DNA of 56,602 bases, taken from an uncultured Lachnospiraceae bacterium (GTDB lineage: Bacteria > Bacillota > Clostridia > Lachnospirales > Lachnospiraceae). The translations under genes and the position numbers were made by a program. Under the pieces are notes generated by a model that saw only the letters and a program-made list of their open reading frames with translations, was not told the origin of the DNA and did not search any database. Each line of letters opens with the position of its first letter. Position 1 is the stretch's first letter. Below are positions 18,829-27,236 of this stretch, piece after piece. The stretch is taken from positions 1-56,602 of the forward strand of contig CACXDC010000186.1 in NCBI GenBank assembly GCA_902766365.1. Direction: 5' to 3'.

Positions 18829-19857
18829 ATGTCATTTGAGTTTGTAAAAAAATTACCCACTCCAAGTGAGATCAAGGAGCAGTATCCTGTTCCCGAAAAG
18901 CTTGTTGCATTAAAGAAAGAAAGAGATCAGGAGATCCGTGATGTCCTGACAGGAAAAAGCAATAAATTTCTTGTGATCATCGGTCCCTGCTCCGCAGACA
19001 ATGAAGATGCTGTCTGCGACTATGTCAGCCGCCTTGCAAAGGTCAACGAAAAGGTAAAGGATAAGCTGATCCTGATTCCCAGGATCTATACCAATAAGCC
19101 ACGTACTACCGGTGAGGGCTACAAGGGTATCGTGCATCAGCCGGATCCTGAGAAAAAGCCGGATCTCCTGGCAGGTCTGATCGCCATGCGTAAGATGCAG
19201 ATCCATGCCATGGATGTTTCCGGGCTTACTGCTGCTGACGAGATGCTTTATCCTGAAAACTGGAGATATGTTTCTGACATTCTTTCCTATGTGGCCATTG
19301 GTGCACGTTCCGTTGAAGATCAGCAGCATCGTATGACTGTCAGCGGTTTCGATGTTCCTGCCGGCATGAAAAATCCTACCAGCGGAGATCTTACCGTTAT
19401 GCTGAATTCTGTTTATGCTGCCCAGCATCCCCATACCTTCACTTACCGTGGATGGGAGGTAAATACAACCGGTAATGACCTTGCCCACACCGTTCTGCGT
19501 GGTGCCACCAGTAAGCATGGTCAGAACCTTGCCAACTACCACTATGAAGATCTGAATCTGCTGCTGCAGCTTTATAATGAAAGGGATCTGAAGAATCCTG
19601 CTACGATCATTGATTCCAATCACAGCAATTCCTCCAAGCAGTACAAACAGCAGATCCGTATTATCAAGGAGGTTATGCACAGCCGTAAGCTCAGTCCCGA
19701 TATCCATAACCTCGTTAAGGGTGTCATGATCGAAAGCTATCTGGTAGAAGGCAGCCAGAAAGTAGGCGAAGGTATCTATGGAAAATCCATTACCGATCCC
19801 TGCCTCGGCTGGGAGGATTCTGAGCAGCTTATTTACGATATTGCTGAATATGAATAA
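18829..19857 (+). CDS. aroF: 3-deoxy-7-phosphoheptulonate (DAHP) synthase
   Basis: 342 aa from the ATG at 18829, preceded by AGGAGG; an ATG nine codons earlier lacks a site. It condenses phosphoenolpyruvate and erythrose 4-phosphate, the first shikimate-pathway step. The family is class I-alpha (E. coli AroF/G/H): FLVIIGPCSADN, IPRIYTNKPRTTGEGYKG, IGARSVEDQQHR, MKNPTSGD and IDSNHSNSSKQ carry the substrate and metal residues. The N-terminal 50 residues match the feedback-sensing extension, so aromatic amino-acid inhibition is plausible, but which one is not readable. It stands alone, divergent from hisS. Confidence 0.96.
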   Translation: MSFEFVKKLPTPSEIKEQYPVPEKLVALKKERDQEIRDVLTGKSNKFLVIIGPCSADNEDAVCDYVSRLAKVNEKVKDKLILIPRIYTNKPRTTGEGYKGIVHQPDPEKKPDLLAGLIAMRKMQIHAMDVSGLTAADEMLYPENWRYVSDILSYVAIGARSVEDQQHRMTVSGFDVPAGMKNPTSGDLTVMLNSVYAAQHPHTFTYRGWEVNTTGNDLAHTVLRGATSKHGQNLANYHYEDLNLLLQLYNERDLKNPATIIDSNHSNSSKQYKQQIRIIKEVMHSRKLSPDIHNLVKGVMIESYLVEGSQKVGEGIYGKSITDPCLGWEDSEQLIYDIAEYE

Positions 19858-19892
19858 AGCTGATGCATCCGTCAGAACTGTATAAATCCTCT

Positions 19893-19925
19893 GCACTGCC
19901 TGCCTTTGCATAAGGTCTGCAGTGC
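19893..19925. terminator. Hairpin between convergent DAHP synthase and spoIIM-like genes
   Basis: Arms gcactgc (19893-19899) and gcagtgc (19919-19925) with an interrupted inner stem (cctt/aagg). It lies between two convergent stops and is followed by ctctctt on the plus strand. Moderate, possibly shared by both genes. Confidence 0.5.
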
Positions 19926-19932
19926 CTCTCTT

Positions 19933-20553
19933 CTACAGAAGCAGATTTACCGCATCTGCTACCAGAAGAGGATTTACATAGCACTCCAGAAAGCAGCCCA
20001 TCACTGTGATGAACAGGATCCATAAGAGGATCAGAAGCAGTGAAATGAGCTGCTTTTTCCGTCCTGTGTATATCGGCCATATGCAGCCTTCCGGTGCCCT
20101 TGAAATACAGCTTATCTGATAACAGAAGCAAAGCAGCAGGAAAAAAGCCGGTAACAGGAGCAGCTGGTGCGGAAACAAAAGCACAATCAGGAACAATACC
20201 CCTCTGCCCCCGTAGGCCAGCACGGTTCCGGAAAAAAGGATTCCTGCCAGAAAGCCTTTCATCACAGTATAAAGCCTGATCGCCAGAAAACCAAAGCATG
20301 TGGTGGAAAGAAGAAGCAGACAGGCTGCGGGACGCAATCTCCTTGGCAATTCATACTTAAGGAACTGTCCCTTATCCAGTTTTCCATAACTCATCTCAAG
20401 AAGGACACTTTTTCTGAAAAATGTCTCTGTGCCGGCAGCACCGTGTCCTGCGAAGTACATGAACAGCCCACCTGCCAGGATTCCCACCAGAAAATAAAGC
20501 AGACAGCTTCTGTAAAGCCGTCTCCGTTTGATATACTCCATCCGCTCCCGCAT
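19933..20553 (-). CDS. spoIIM: SpoIIM-like sporulation membrane protein
   Basis: 206 aa with about five hydrophobic helices and a basic N-terminus (RERMEYIKRRRLYRS). The SpoIIM family shows a first helix (YFLVGILAGGLFMY), a helix with an 'FPHQLLLLPAF' motif, and a final helix ending in ECYVNP, the acidic-tyrosine-asparagine-proline motif of the family; all are present. SpoIIM works with SpoIID and SpoIIP in the peptidoglycan remodelling that drives engulfment of the forespore. I assign it by motif and layout; the sequence is divergent. It is convergent with the DAHP synthase gene. Confidence 0.7.
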   Translation of the reverse strand: MRERMEYIKRRRLYRSCLLYFLVGILAGGLFMYFAGHGAAGTETFFRKSVLLEMSYGKLDKGQFLKYELPRRLRPAACLLLLSTTCFGFLAIRLYTVMKGFLAGILFSGTVLAYGGRGVLFLIVLLFPHQLLLLPAFFLLLCFCYQISCISRAPEGCIWPIYTGRKKQLISLLLILLWILFITVMGCFLECYVNPLLVADAVNLLL

Positions 20554-20599
20554 ATTTCTTCCCCTTCTCTTCCGATCTCACATGTTTGTCTAATATATG

Positions 20600-20635
20600 A
20601 AAAACAGGCAGCACATATACCTATGCACTGCCTGT
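20600..20635 (-). terminator. Terminator of the aminotransferase-NUDIX unit
   Basis: Arms acaggcag (20604-20611) and ctgcctgt (20628-20635) pair perfectly and extend inward by four more pairs (cata/tatg); on the minus strand five Ts follow. It lies 24 bases after the NUDIX stop. Confidence 0.85.
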
Positions 20636-20659
20636 CTCTTTTATCCTGCAATTTTTCCT

Positions 20660-21196
20660 TTATCTTACATATTTTTCTTTATAGGCCAGGATCGCAGATA
20701 CTGTCTTGGAATCCTCGATCGTTCCATCAAGGATCATCGAAATCAGTTCATCCAGATCGTATGCCTTCACCGTCACAAACTCATCCTCATCCAGATGCTG
20801 TTTTCCAGGTGTCAGACCTGTTGCCACATAAATATCGATCTTTTCATTACAAAAAGCCACTGTAGTCCTGATGCGGAGAAGCAATTCTATTTTTTCTGCA
20901 TGATAGCCGGTTTCCTCTGTCAGTTCACGAAGTGCTGCCTGATCTGTCGGCTCATTTTCTCCATTCAGTCCGCCTGCCGGGATCTCCAGCGTATAGCGGT
21001 CCAGTGCATTTCTGTACTGACGTACCATGATAAGCCGTCCCCTGTCATCGACAGGAACCACCGCTGCCGCTCCTTTGTGCTTAATAAAATCCCACTTTAC
21101 AATATTTCCATTCGGAACCTTAATGGTGTCCTGATAATAATCAATAATCGCACCCTTCTGTACAAGGTTCCTGGATAATCTCTGAAATTCTTCCAT
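20660..21196 (-). CDS. NUDIX hydrolase, ADP-ribose pyrophosphatase type
   Basis: 178 aa. The full Nudix box is at residues 76-98: Gly76, Glu82, Arg90-Glu91-Leu92, Glu94-Glu95 and Gly97, binding the metal that helps hydrolyse a nucleoside-diphosphate-linked substrate. The preceding IPAGG and the upstream RQYRNALDR are characteristic of the ADP-ribose/ADP-sugar branch (NudF type). It is cytoplasmic and probably clears ADP-ribose or similar metabolites. It starts 10 bases after the aminotransferase stop and ends in a strong terminator, so the two form a bicistronic unit; a metabolic link is not obvious. Confidence 0.9.
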   Translation of the reverse strand: MEEFQRLSRNLVQKGAIIDYYQDTIKVPNGNIVKWDFIKHKGAAAVVPVDDRGRLIMVRQYRNALDRYTLEIPAGGLNGENEPTDQAALRELTEETGYHAEKIELLLRIRTTVAFCNEKIDIYVATGLTPGKQHLDEDEFVTVKAYDLDELISMILDGTIEDSKTVSAILAYKEKYVR

Positions 21197-21206
21197 AATA
21201 AATGAT

Positions 21207-22493
21207 CTATGCCTCTTTCAACAGTTTTTCCACGCTGACAAGCTTTACGCAGAGAACAAACAGATCTGTTGCCATCGCCAGTTCTTCCGGTGTGGGGAAG
21301 CTGGGTGCCAGACGGATATTGCTGTCCTTCGGATCCTTTTTGTAAGGATAAGTTGCACCGGCGCCTGTCAGTACCACGCCTGCTTCCTTACATTTCTCAA
21401 CAATCTTCTTTGCGCAGCCTTCAAGTGCATCAAAGGAAATGAAATAGCCACCCTTAGGTTCTGTCCAGGAACCAATCTCAAGTCCGTTCAGTTCACTTTC
21501 AAGAACATGAAGCACTGCTTCAAACTTGGGACGCATGATCGCTGCATGCTTCATCATATGTGCCTTCATGCCCTCTGCGTCCTTAAAATATCTTACATGG
21601 CGAAGCTGGTTGATCTTGTCATAGCCGATCGTCTGAATCGTCATATACTTTTTAATAAAATCAAGATTGGCTTTGGAAGAGGCAAGTGCTGCGATACCAC
21701 TTCCGGGGAACATAACCTTGGAAGTAGAGCAGAATTCATATACCATATCCGGATTGCCTGCCTTCTCACACTCAGAGAGAATATCAAGCAGGGTGTCCTT
21801 CTTGTCCTCATACAGATCATGGATCGCATAAGCGTTATCCCAGTAAATCCGGAAATCTTTCGCTGCCGGCTTCAGTGCTGCGAAACGTTTCACAGTCTCA
21901 TCAGAATAGGTATATCCCTGTGGATTGGAATACTTGGGCACACACCAGATTCCCTTGACTGCCGGATCCGTATTTACCAGTGCCTCTACCATGTCCATAT
22001 CAGGTCCGTCTTCTGTCATGGGCACATTGATCATCTCAATCCCGAACTGCTCGGTAATGGCAAAATGTCTGTCATATCCGGGAACCGGACAGAGGAATTT
22101 CACCTTGTCCAGTCTGCACCAGGGTGTTTCTCCCATAACGCCAAAGATTTCAGATCTTGCTACTGTATCATACATGATGTTCAGGCTGGCATTGCCGAAA
22201 ATGATCACGTTCTCTGCCGGTACGCCTATCACATCACCGATCAGCTTTCTTGCTTCCGGTATTCCATCCATGACACCATAGTTTCTGCAATCAACACCTG
22301 CTTCTGTCTTCAATATGGAATCTGCGTTCAGCACATTCAAAAAATCCATTTCCATATCAAGCTGTGAAGCTGCCGGTTTTCCTCTTGACATATCCAGTTT
22401 CAGTCCTTTGGATTTCGCATCCTCATAGTCCTTGTTTAACTGTTCCTGTAAAGTCAGAAGTTCTTCCTTGCTTAAATCTTTGTACGCTTTCAT
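21207..22493 (-). CDS. PLP-dependent aspartate-type aminotransferase
   Basis: 428 aa from the ATG at 22493, which has AAAGGAG seven bases before it. A fold type I aminotransferase of the Asp_aminotransf (PF12897-like) branch: GMP-region RGKPAASQLD, NYGVMDGIPEARKLIGD, WDNAYAIHDLYED, and the PLP lysine in FCSTSKVMFPGSG. The C-terminal GGYFISFD and SNIRLAPSFP contain the substrate carboxylate arginine. It probably transfers the amino group of aspartate or another amino acid to 2-oxoglutarate; the natural substrate is uncertain. Its leader carries a perfect palindrome that may be an operator. Confidence 0.9.
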   Translation of the reverse strand: MKAYKDLSKEELLTLQEQLNKDYEDAKSKGLKLDMSRGKPAASQLDMEMDFLNVLNADSILKTEAGVDCRNYGVMDGIPEARKLIGDVIGVPAENVIIFGNASLNIMYDTVARSEIFGVMGETPWCRLDKVKFLCPVPGYDRHFAITEQFGIEMINVPMTEDGPDMDMVEALVNTDPAVKGIWCVPKYSNPQGYTYSDETVKRFAALKPAAKDFRIYWDNAYAIHDLYEDKKDTLLDILSECEKAGNPDMVYEFCSTSKVMFPGSGIAALASSKANLDFIKKYMTIQTIGYDKINQLRHVRYFKDAEGMKAHMMKHAAIMRPKFEAVLHVLESELNGLEIGSWTEPKGGYFISFDALEGCAKKIVEKCKEAGVVLTGAGATYPYKKDPKDSNIRLAPSFPTPEELAMATDLFVLCVKLVSVEKLLKEA

Positions 22494-22534
22494 ACGAGAT
22501 CTCCTTTGCATAAACCAATTCGTATTGTTGGATA

Positions 22535-22546
22535 ATTGTATACAAT
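22535..22546. promoter_or_regulatory. Candidate operator palindrome in the aminotransferase leader
   Basis: ATTGTATACAAT is a perfect 12-base palindrome inside a looser repeat flanked by ttgg and ccaa (22528-22550). It sits 16 bases downstream of the -10 box and about 40 bases before the ATG. This GT-N-AC kind of site is common for GntR-family repressors; that link is inference. Confidence 0.55.
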
Positions 22547-22562
22547 CCAATTGCCACGTTAT

Positions 22563-22591
22563 ATTTTACTATAGGGTATAAAATCCGGCAA
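22563..22591 (-). promoter_or_regulatory. Candidate promoter of the aminotransferase-NUDIX unit
   Basis: Minus-strand TTGCCG (22586-22591) and TAAAAT (22563-22568), 17-base spacer, 70 bases before the ATG. Confidence 0.55.
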
Positions 22592-22622
22592 GTATTTTTT
22601 TGAGAACATTTATTTAGCATTT

Positions 22623-22655
22623 ATTTAAAAAGGATCCACCAAATCCTTTTTAAAT
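22623..22655. repeat. Perfect 13-bp inverted repeat, AT-rich
   Basis: Arms 22623-22635 (atttaaaaaggat) and 22643-22655 pair perfectly round a 7-base loop. It stands between the rny terminator and the aminotransferase promoter. The A/T-rich stem could act as a second, bidirectional terminator. Confidence 0.55.
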
Positions 22656-22668
22656 ATGTATGGCAACT

Positions 22669-22704
22669 AAAAAAGGGCCTGGCATAATATGCCAAAACCC
22701 TTTT
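22669..22704 (-). terminator. rny terminator
   Basis: An AAAGGG..TTTTGGCAT / ATGCCAG..CCCTTT hairpin (arms about 22675-22685 and 22690-22700) followed on the minus strand by six Ts (22669-22674), seven bases after the rny stop. Confidence 0.85.
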
Positions 22705-22710
22705 CATTAC

Positions 22711-24258
22711 TTATTTTGCATAATCAATTACTCGGCTCTCGCGAATTACATTGACCTTGATCTGACCGGGATATTCCATTTCAGCTTCAATCTTCTTGGA
22801 AATATCTCTTGCCAGCAATACCATATCAGAATCACTGATCTGGTCTGGAACTACCATTACACGAACCTCTCTACCAGCCTGAATAGCAAAAGACTTATCT
22901 ACACCTTTAAAATTGTTTGTTATATCTTCTAACTGTTTGAGTCTGCTTGTATATGTCTCAAGCGTCTCTCTTCTTGCGCCCGGTCTTGCAGCGGATATTG
23001 TATCTGCAGCCTGTACAATACATGCAATTAATGACTGGGGCTCTACATCGCCATGATGTGCCTCAACGGCATTGACCACGATCGCAGATTCCTTATACTT
23101 TCTGCAAAGCTCTACGCCAAGCTGAATATGGGAACCTTCCATTTCATGATCCACAGCCTTACCAATATCATGCAGCAGACCTGCACGCTTGGCAACCCTG
23201 ACATCAAGTCCCATTTCTGCAGCAAGCAGTCCTGACAACTGTGCTACTTCAATAGAATGCTTTAATGCGTTCTGACCATAGCTTGTTCTGAACTTCATCT
23301 TACCAAGGAGTTTGACAAGTTCAGGGTGAATACCATGCACACCTACTTCAAGGGTTGCTGCCTCACCTTCCTCTTTGATCATCACTTCTACTTCTTTTTG
23401 CGCCTTTTCAACCATCTCTTCAATTCTTGCCGGATGGATTCTTCCATCCACGATGAGTTTTTCAAGGGCAATTCTTGCTACCTCACGACGAATCGGATCA
23501 AAGCCGGATAAGATAACGGCTTCCGGCGTATCATCAATGATCAGATCCACACCTGTCAGTGTTTCGAGGGTTCTGATATTTCTTCCCTCTCTTCCTATGA
23601 TACGTCCCTTCATTTCGTCATTCGGAAGCTGGACAACAGAAATTGTAGTTTCTGATACGTGATCTGCTGCACATTTCTGAATCGCGTTAACTACATATTC
23701 CTTTGCTTTCTTGTCTGCTTCTTCTTTAGCACGGCTCTCCATTTCCTTGATCATGACAGCCGTTTCATGTTTCACTTCATCTTCAACAATTTTAAGTAAA
23801 TACTCTTTTGCCTGTTCGGAGGTTAAACCTGAGATTCGTTCCAGTTCCTGTATTCTCTGCTCGTTCAGCTTTAAAATTTCTTCCCGCTGCTTTGCAAGTT
23901 CTTCCTCTCTTGCAGCCAGCCCGGCCTCTTTCTTTTCGATCGCATCTGATTTCTTATCGATGGCTTCTTCCTTCTGCTGCACTCTGCGCTCATAACGCTG
24001 TGCCTCGGCACGGCGTTCCTTGATCTCCTTGTCCAGTTCGTTCTTGGTACGAATGGACTCTTCCTTGACCTCAAGAAGGGATTCACGCTTTTTGGTCTCA
24101 GCAGTTTTCAGAGCTTCATCAATAATCTCCCTTGCCTTATCTTCTGCACTTCCGATCTTGGCTTCTGATACTTTCTTATGGTATGCAGATGCCAGAAACC
24201 AGGTGACAGTAGCGGCAATAATCAGAGTAACGACTACTGCTATCAAAACTTGCACCAT
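22711..24258 (-). CDS. rny: Ribonuclease Y
   Basis: 515 aa, full length. An N-terminal membrane helix (residues 3-24) is followed by a long charged coiled coil (about 30-200), a KH RNA-binding domain (about 205-270, with GREG at 222-225) and an HD phosphohydrolase domain with His334, the His363-Asp364 pair in LLHDIGK, and later HHGD. RNase Y starts decay of many mRNAs in Firmicutes from the membrane. The ribosome site AAGGAGGTG is near perfect. The gene ends in a strong terminator, and its promoter must lie in the 102 bases after recX. Confidence 0.98.
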   Translation of the reverse strand: MVQVLIAVVVTLIIAATVTWFLASAYHKKVSEAKIGSAEDKAREIIDEALKTAETKKRESLLEVKEESIRTKNELDKEIKERRAEAQRYERRVQQKEEAIDKKSDAIEKKEAGLAAREEELAKQREEILKLNEQRIQELERISGLTSEQAKEYLLKIVEDEVKHETAVMIKEMESRAKEEADKKAKEYVVNAIQKCAADHVSETTISVVQLPNDEMKGRIIGREGRNIRTLETLTGVDLIIDDTPEAVILSGFDPIRREVARIALEKLIVDGRIHPARIEEMVEKAQKEVEVMIKEEGEAATLEVGVHGIHPELVKLLGKMKFRTSYGQNALKHSIEVAQLSGLLAAEMGLDVRVAKRAGLLHDIGKAVDHEMEGSHIQLGVELCRKYKESAIVVNAVEAHHGDVEPQSLIACIVQAADTISAARPGARRETLETYTSRLKQLEDITNNFKGVDKSFAIQAGREVRVMVVPDQISDSDMVLLARDISKKIEAEMEYPGQIKVNVIRESRVIDYAK

Positions 24259-24305
24259 TTACAGGAGCACCTCCTTATTAAATTTTCATTGTACGCTTAT
24301 CTATA

Positions 24306-24329
24306 TAGAATGTATGTAGAAACATTCTA
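24306..24329. promoter_or_regulatory. Inverted repeat upstream of rny
   Basis: TAGAATGT (24306-24313) and ACATTCTA (24322-24329) are perfect 8-base arms with an 8-base spacer, 48 bases before the rny ATG and 32 bases after the recX stop. It could be an operator or a weak recX 3' hairpin; there is no T tract. Confidence 0.4.
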
Positions 24330-24360
24330 GCAACAAATTTACAACACTTAAATTTTAAAC

Positions 24361-24987
24361 TTAAATCGATGTGCTGTCAAGTAAAAGTGCACATCGAATC
24401 GTATCAATCTGAAATCCTTTTCTGTACAAAAGTGCTGAAAACTTCTGTTTTTCTTCAAATGTCGCCTCATTCGGGCTAAAATTTTTCTTACGCATCAAAG
24501 CCAGGATCTGTTCTTTTTCAAGTTCTGTTCTGTCTTCTCCTGCCTTCTCTTCATAAACCTCCCCGGCAAGTTCAGCTGAAATCCCCTTTTGTACAAGATC
24601 CCGCAGGATCCTGCTCCTGCTTCTGCTTTCTTTATGATATTCAATATAATCTTCTGCATATTGTCTGTCATCTATATAATGATAGGATCTGACATAATCA
24701 AGTGCCTGCTCTATGATCTCCTCCGGATAATCACCCGCCTTCAGTTTGTCATAAAGCTGTTTTTCGGTATAGCTACGGCTCTTAAGCAGGTTCATAGCCC
24801 GCAACTTCGCCCTTCTCGGCAGAAGGTTTTCCATAATATCCCTGTAGGATTCTTCCGTTATCTCCTGTCCCTCTTTCAGCCCGTAAGAACGCAATTCGCC
24901 TTTGTATAATACAAAGGCGAATGTTTCATCAACACTGACCAAAACCCGGGATTTCGTGACCTCCCTGATTGCAGTAACAGTCATCAT
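24361..24987 (-). CDS. recX: RecX, regulator of RecA
   Basis: 208 aa. Three-helix repeats typical of RecX are visible from about residue 60: LKSRSYTEKQLYDKLKAGDY, then YIDDRQYAEDYIEY, and a last unit near FEEKQKFSALLYRKGF. RecX caps RecA filaments and lowers RecA activity. The first ATG touches the recA stop directly (TAGATGATG), with AGAGG inside the end of recA as ribosome site, so the two are translationally coupled and share the SOS promoter of recA. Confidence 0.93.
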   Translation of the reverse strand: MMTVTAIREVTKSRVLVSVDETFAFVLYKGELRSYGLKEGQEITEESYRDIMENLLPRRAKLRAMNLLKSRSYTEKQLYDKLKAGDYPEEIIEQALDYVRSYHYIDDRQYAEDYIEYHKESRSRSRILRDLVQKGISAELAGEVYEEKAGEDRTELEKEQILALMRKKNFSPNEATFEEKQKFSALLYRKGFQIDTIRCALLLDSTSI

Positions 24988-26016
24988 CTATTCCTCTTCC
25001 TTAGCCTGTGCAGCCGGTGTTTCTCCAATATGGAAATGCTCACGTACCTTCTCAGCTACTTCCTCACAGACATCCGGATGCTCTTTCAGATAGGTCTTGG
25101 CATTCTCTCTTCCCTGACCGATCTTATTCCCCTCATAGGCATACCATGCACCACTCTTGTTAATAATCCCCACATTGGATGCCAGATCCAGCACATCTCC
25201 TTCATAGGAGATACCTTCTCCAAACATGATATCGAATTCTGCTTCCTTAAACGGAGGTGCGATCTTATTCTTCACTACCTTGACTCTTGTTCTGTTTCCG
25301 ATCACTTCACCGCCCTGCTTCAGGGATTCGATCCTCCTGACATCCATTCTGACTGAAGAATAGAACTTCAGTGCACGGCCACCGGTAGTCGTTTCCGGGT
25401 TACCGAACATCACACCGACCTTCTCACGAAGCTGGTTGATAAATACGACCGTACAGTTGGACTTGCTGATCACTGCTGTCAGCTTACGCAGTGCCTGGCT
25501 CATCAGTCTGGCCTGCAGACCAACATGGGAATCTCCCATATCACCATCGATCTCAGCCTTCGGTACCAGTGCTGCTACAGAGTCAACTACCACAATATCA
25601 AGAGCACCGGAACGTACCATGGTCTCTGTGATCTCCAGTGCCTGTTCTCCATTGTCAGGCTGTGAAATATACAGATTATCCACATCCACACCGATATTCT
25701 TTGCATATACAGGATCCAGCGCATGCTCTGCATCAATAAATCCGGCAATACCGCCTGTCTTCTGCACCTCTGCGATCATATGCAGGGTAACTGTCGTCTT
25801 ACCACTGGATTCCGGTCCATAGATCTCAATGACTCTTCCCTTGGGAATGCCACCAAGGCCAAGGGCAATATCAAGGCTCAAAGATCCTGTAGGGATCGTT
25901 TCTATATTCATCTGCGCTGCCGGATCCCCCAGCTTCATAACAGCTCCCTTACCGAACTGTTTCTCGATCTGTCCAAGGGCAGCGTCCAATGCTTTCAGCT
26001 TTTCGTTCTTTTCCAT
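24988..26016 (-). CDS. recA: Recombinase RecA
   Basis: 342 aa from the ATG at 26016 ([14 protein letters not shown]), preceded by AAGGAG; a 13-codon upstream extension is open but unlikely. RecA drives strand exchange and LexA self-cleavage. The Walker [10 protein letters not shown] is at 67-75, and Walker B ([10 protein letters not shown]), loop L2 region ([19 protein letters not shown]) and the KNK motif are present. The upstream region has two LexA-type boxes and a good promoter, so induction by DNA damage is expected. The intein-prone positions are uninterrupted. Confidence 0.99.
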   Translation of the reverse strand: MEKNEKLKALDAALGQIEKQFGKGAVMKLGDPAAQMNIETIPTGSLSLDIALGLGGIPKGRVIEIYGPESSGKTTVTLHMIAEVQKTGGIAGFIDAEHALDPVYAKNIGVDVDNLYISQPDNGEQALEITETMVRSGALDIVVVDSVAALVPKAEIDGDMGDSHVGLQARLMSQALRKLTAVISKSNCTVVFINQLREKVGVMFGNPETTTGGRALKFYSSVRMDVRRIESLKQGGEVIGNRTRVKVVKNKIAPPFKEAEFDIMFGEGISYEGDVLDLASNVGIINKSGAWYAYEGNKIGQGRENAKTYLKEHPDVCEEVAEKVREHFHIGETPAAQAKEEE

Positions 26017-26039
26017 AAAATAAGTTCTCCTTCCAGAAG

Positions 26040-26051
26040 GAACATCTGTTC
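26040..26051. promoter_or_regulatory. LexA (SOS) box 2 of recA
   Basis: GAACATCTGTTC, a perfect GAAC-N4-GTTC match to the Firmicute LexA site, lying between the -10 box and the recA start. Confidence 0.85.
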
Positions 26052-26058
26052 TCATTTA

Positions 26059-26087
26059 AGAATATACCAAACATTTGTTCCTGTCAA
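26059..26087 (-). promoter_or_regulatory. recA promoter
   Basis: Minus-strand TTGACA (26082-26087, perfect) and TATTCT (26059-26064) 17 bases apart, 42 bases before the ATG. A LexA box fills the spacer. Confidence 0.75.
26069..26080. promoter_or_regulatory. LexA (SOS) box 1 of recA
   Basis: AAACATTTGTTC (minus strand GAACAAATGTTT), one mismatch from GAAC-N4-GTTC, sits exactly in the promoter spacer, where LexA would block RNA polymerase. Confidence 0.85.
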
Positions 26088-26327
26088 TCCTAATTTTGTT
26101 TTCTTTTCTTATATTCTTATTCTATCATATTACGAGTCCCAAAAAACTCCCTCAATGGCATCTCTCCCCTCTTTTCTGATCGCTTTGGATGTTTGGCAGA
26201 AGATGCCGGATATGCAAAGCAGATATTTGATGGCGGATCCCTGTGATCCCGGATCCGATTACTGTTTTATATTACCATAGCCCCCCTCTTTTCGCAAGAA
26301 AAGCCTGTATAAAATACTGTCTTTTTC

Positions 26328-26364
26328 AAAAAATAATGTGCTTCCTGACAGATCAGGAAGCACA
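26328..26364 (-). terminator. Terminator of the pgsA-cinA-DUF3298 end
   Basis: Arms 26337-26348 and 26353-26364 pair over 12 bases with a 4-base loop, followed on the minus strand by ATTATTTTTTG. It closes the long operon that begins at yicC. Confidence 0.9.
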
Positions 26365-26375
26365 CTGCTGTTTAA

Positions 26376-27236
26376 TCAGAACTGCTTTGTAAACTTCTTA
26401 TAATCTTTATAGGTAACGGTAGCCCAGCCACCGTCATAATTGATCCCTACCTCCATTCCAAGAGGCGTATAAAAGATGATCAGTGAGCTTTCATCTGTCA
26501 GATATTCCCTGATCTGCTGATCTGAATAATAGTTAAGTCCATTGATCTCCCCGTTCTGCTCTTCACAGCGGTTCCTGAAATCAATGGCAAAGTCATCATC
26601 AATGTCCAGGATACCCGTATTGCCTACAGGAAGCCCTGTCTGCAGATCAAAGTTCATGGAAACAACCACAGCTCCTATCATGGAATCATTCAGCGTTCCA
26701 TGTTCCTGCCAGGCAACACTCAGAATATTTTCGTCCATATAGGTGACAAAACATTCTCCCTGATATTCAAAGGAGTCTCCTTCTTCCAGACGATCTGTAA
26801 TACCGCTGATATAATCATCAAGCTCTGTGACCTCTTCATAAAGCTTCTGATTAATGCCATCCACATTCGGAATATCGCCTGTTACTACCGGATAGGTAAT
26901 GGTAAGACTGGCATTGCTTCCCTCCGGGCAGTCATAATCATCTCTGTCATATTCTTCCAGTTCCACACTATAAGAAAGATCATCCCTGATATACTGTGCG
27001 AAGTCATAATATTCTTCATCACTACCATTCAGGAAGTCTTCTATGTCATATTCCTCTGTATCTTCAGGACCATCTGTGTTTCCAGCGCTTCTGGCTGCTG
27101 TTTTCCCGTCTATATTGTCGATCACCGTCACAAGCTGATAGATACTTGCCACAAAGGCGATCCACAGGATCACTATACCAAGAACCGAGAGCATAATGAC
27201 CCCAACGATTTTTCCTGTTGTCCATTCCTTTTTCAT
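26376..27236 (-). CDS. Membrane-anchored protein with DUF3298-like extracellular domain
   Basis: 286 aa. One N-terminal transmembrane helix (about residues 9-36, VGVIMLSVLGIVILWIAFVA) precedes an acidic linker (45-75) and an extracellular domain of alternating hydrophobic strands. The segments ITYPVVTGDIPNVDGINQKL and 'YYSDQQIREYL...IIFYTPLGMEVG' resemble the DUF4163/DUF3298 (RsiV/PdaC-like) fold, which binds or acts on cell-wall sugars in better-known members; no catalytic triad is evident here. Its ATG overlaps the cinA stop as ATGA, and it is the last gene of the yicC operon. Confidence 0.65.
   Translation of the reverse strand: MKKEWTTGKIVGVIMLSVLGIVILWIAFVASIYQLVTVIDNIDGKTAARSAGNTDGPEDTEEYDIEDFLNGSDEEYYDFAQYIRDDLSYSVELEEYDRDDYDCPEGSNASLTITYPVVTGDIPNVDGINQKLYEEVTELDDYISGITDRLEEGDSFEYQGECFVTYMDENILSVAWQEHGTLNDSMIGAVVVSMNFDLQTGLPVGNTGILDIDDDFAIDFRNRCEEQNGEINGLNYYSDQQIREYLTDESSLIIFYTPLGMEVGINYDGGWATVTYKDYKKFTKQF

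Larger units (their letters stand above)
26017..26375. other. Intergenic region upstream of recA
   Basis: This 359-base stretch holds the recA promoter and two LexA-type boxes at the low end and the terminator of the DUF3298 gene at the high end. Between about 26090 and 26325 I see no gene; there is a small CTTTTC-gcaa-GAAAAG hairpin near 26290 and a repeated GGATCC near 26238-26258, neither clearly functional. Confidence 0.75.

Noticed and set aside
26238-26258. Repeated GGATCC pair in the recA upstream gap
   Set aside because: Short, imperfect, and not placed relative to any promoter; probably chance.
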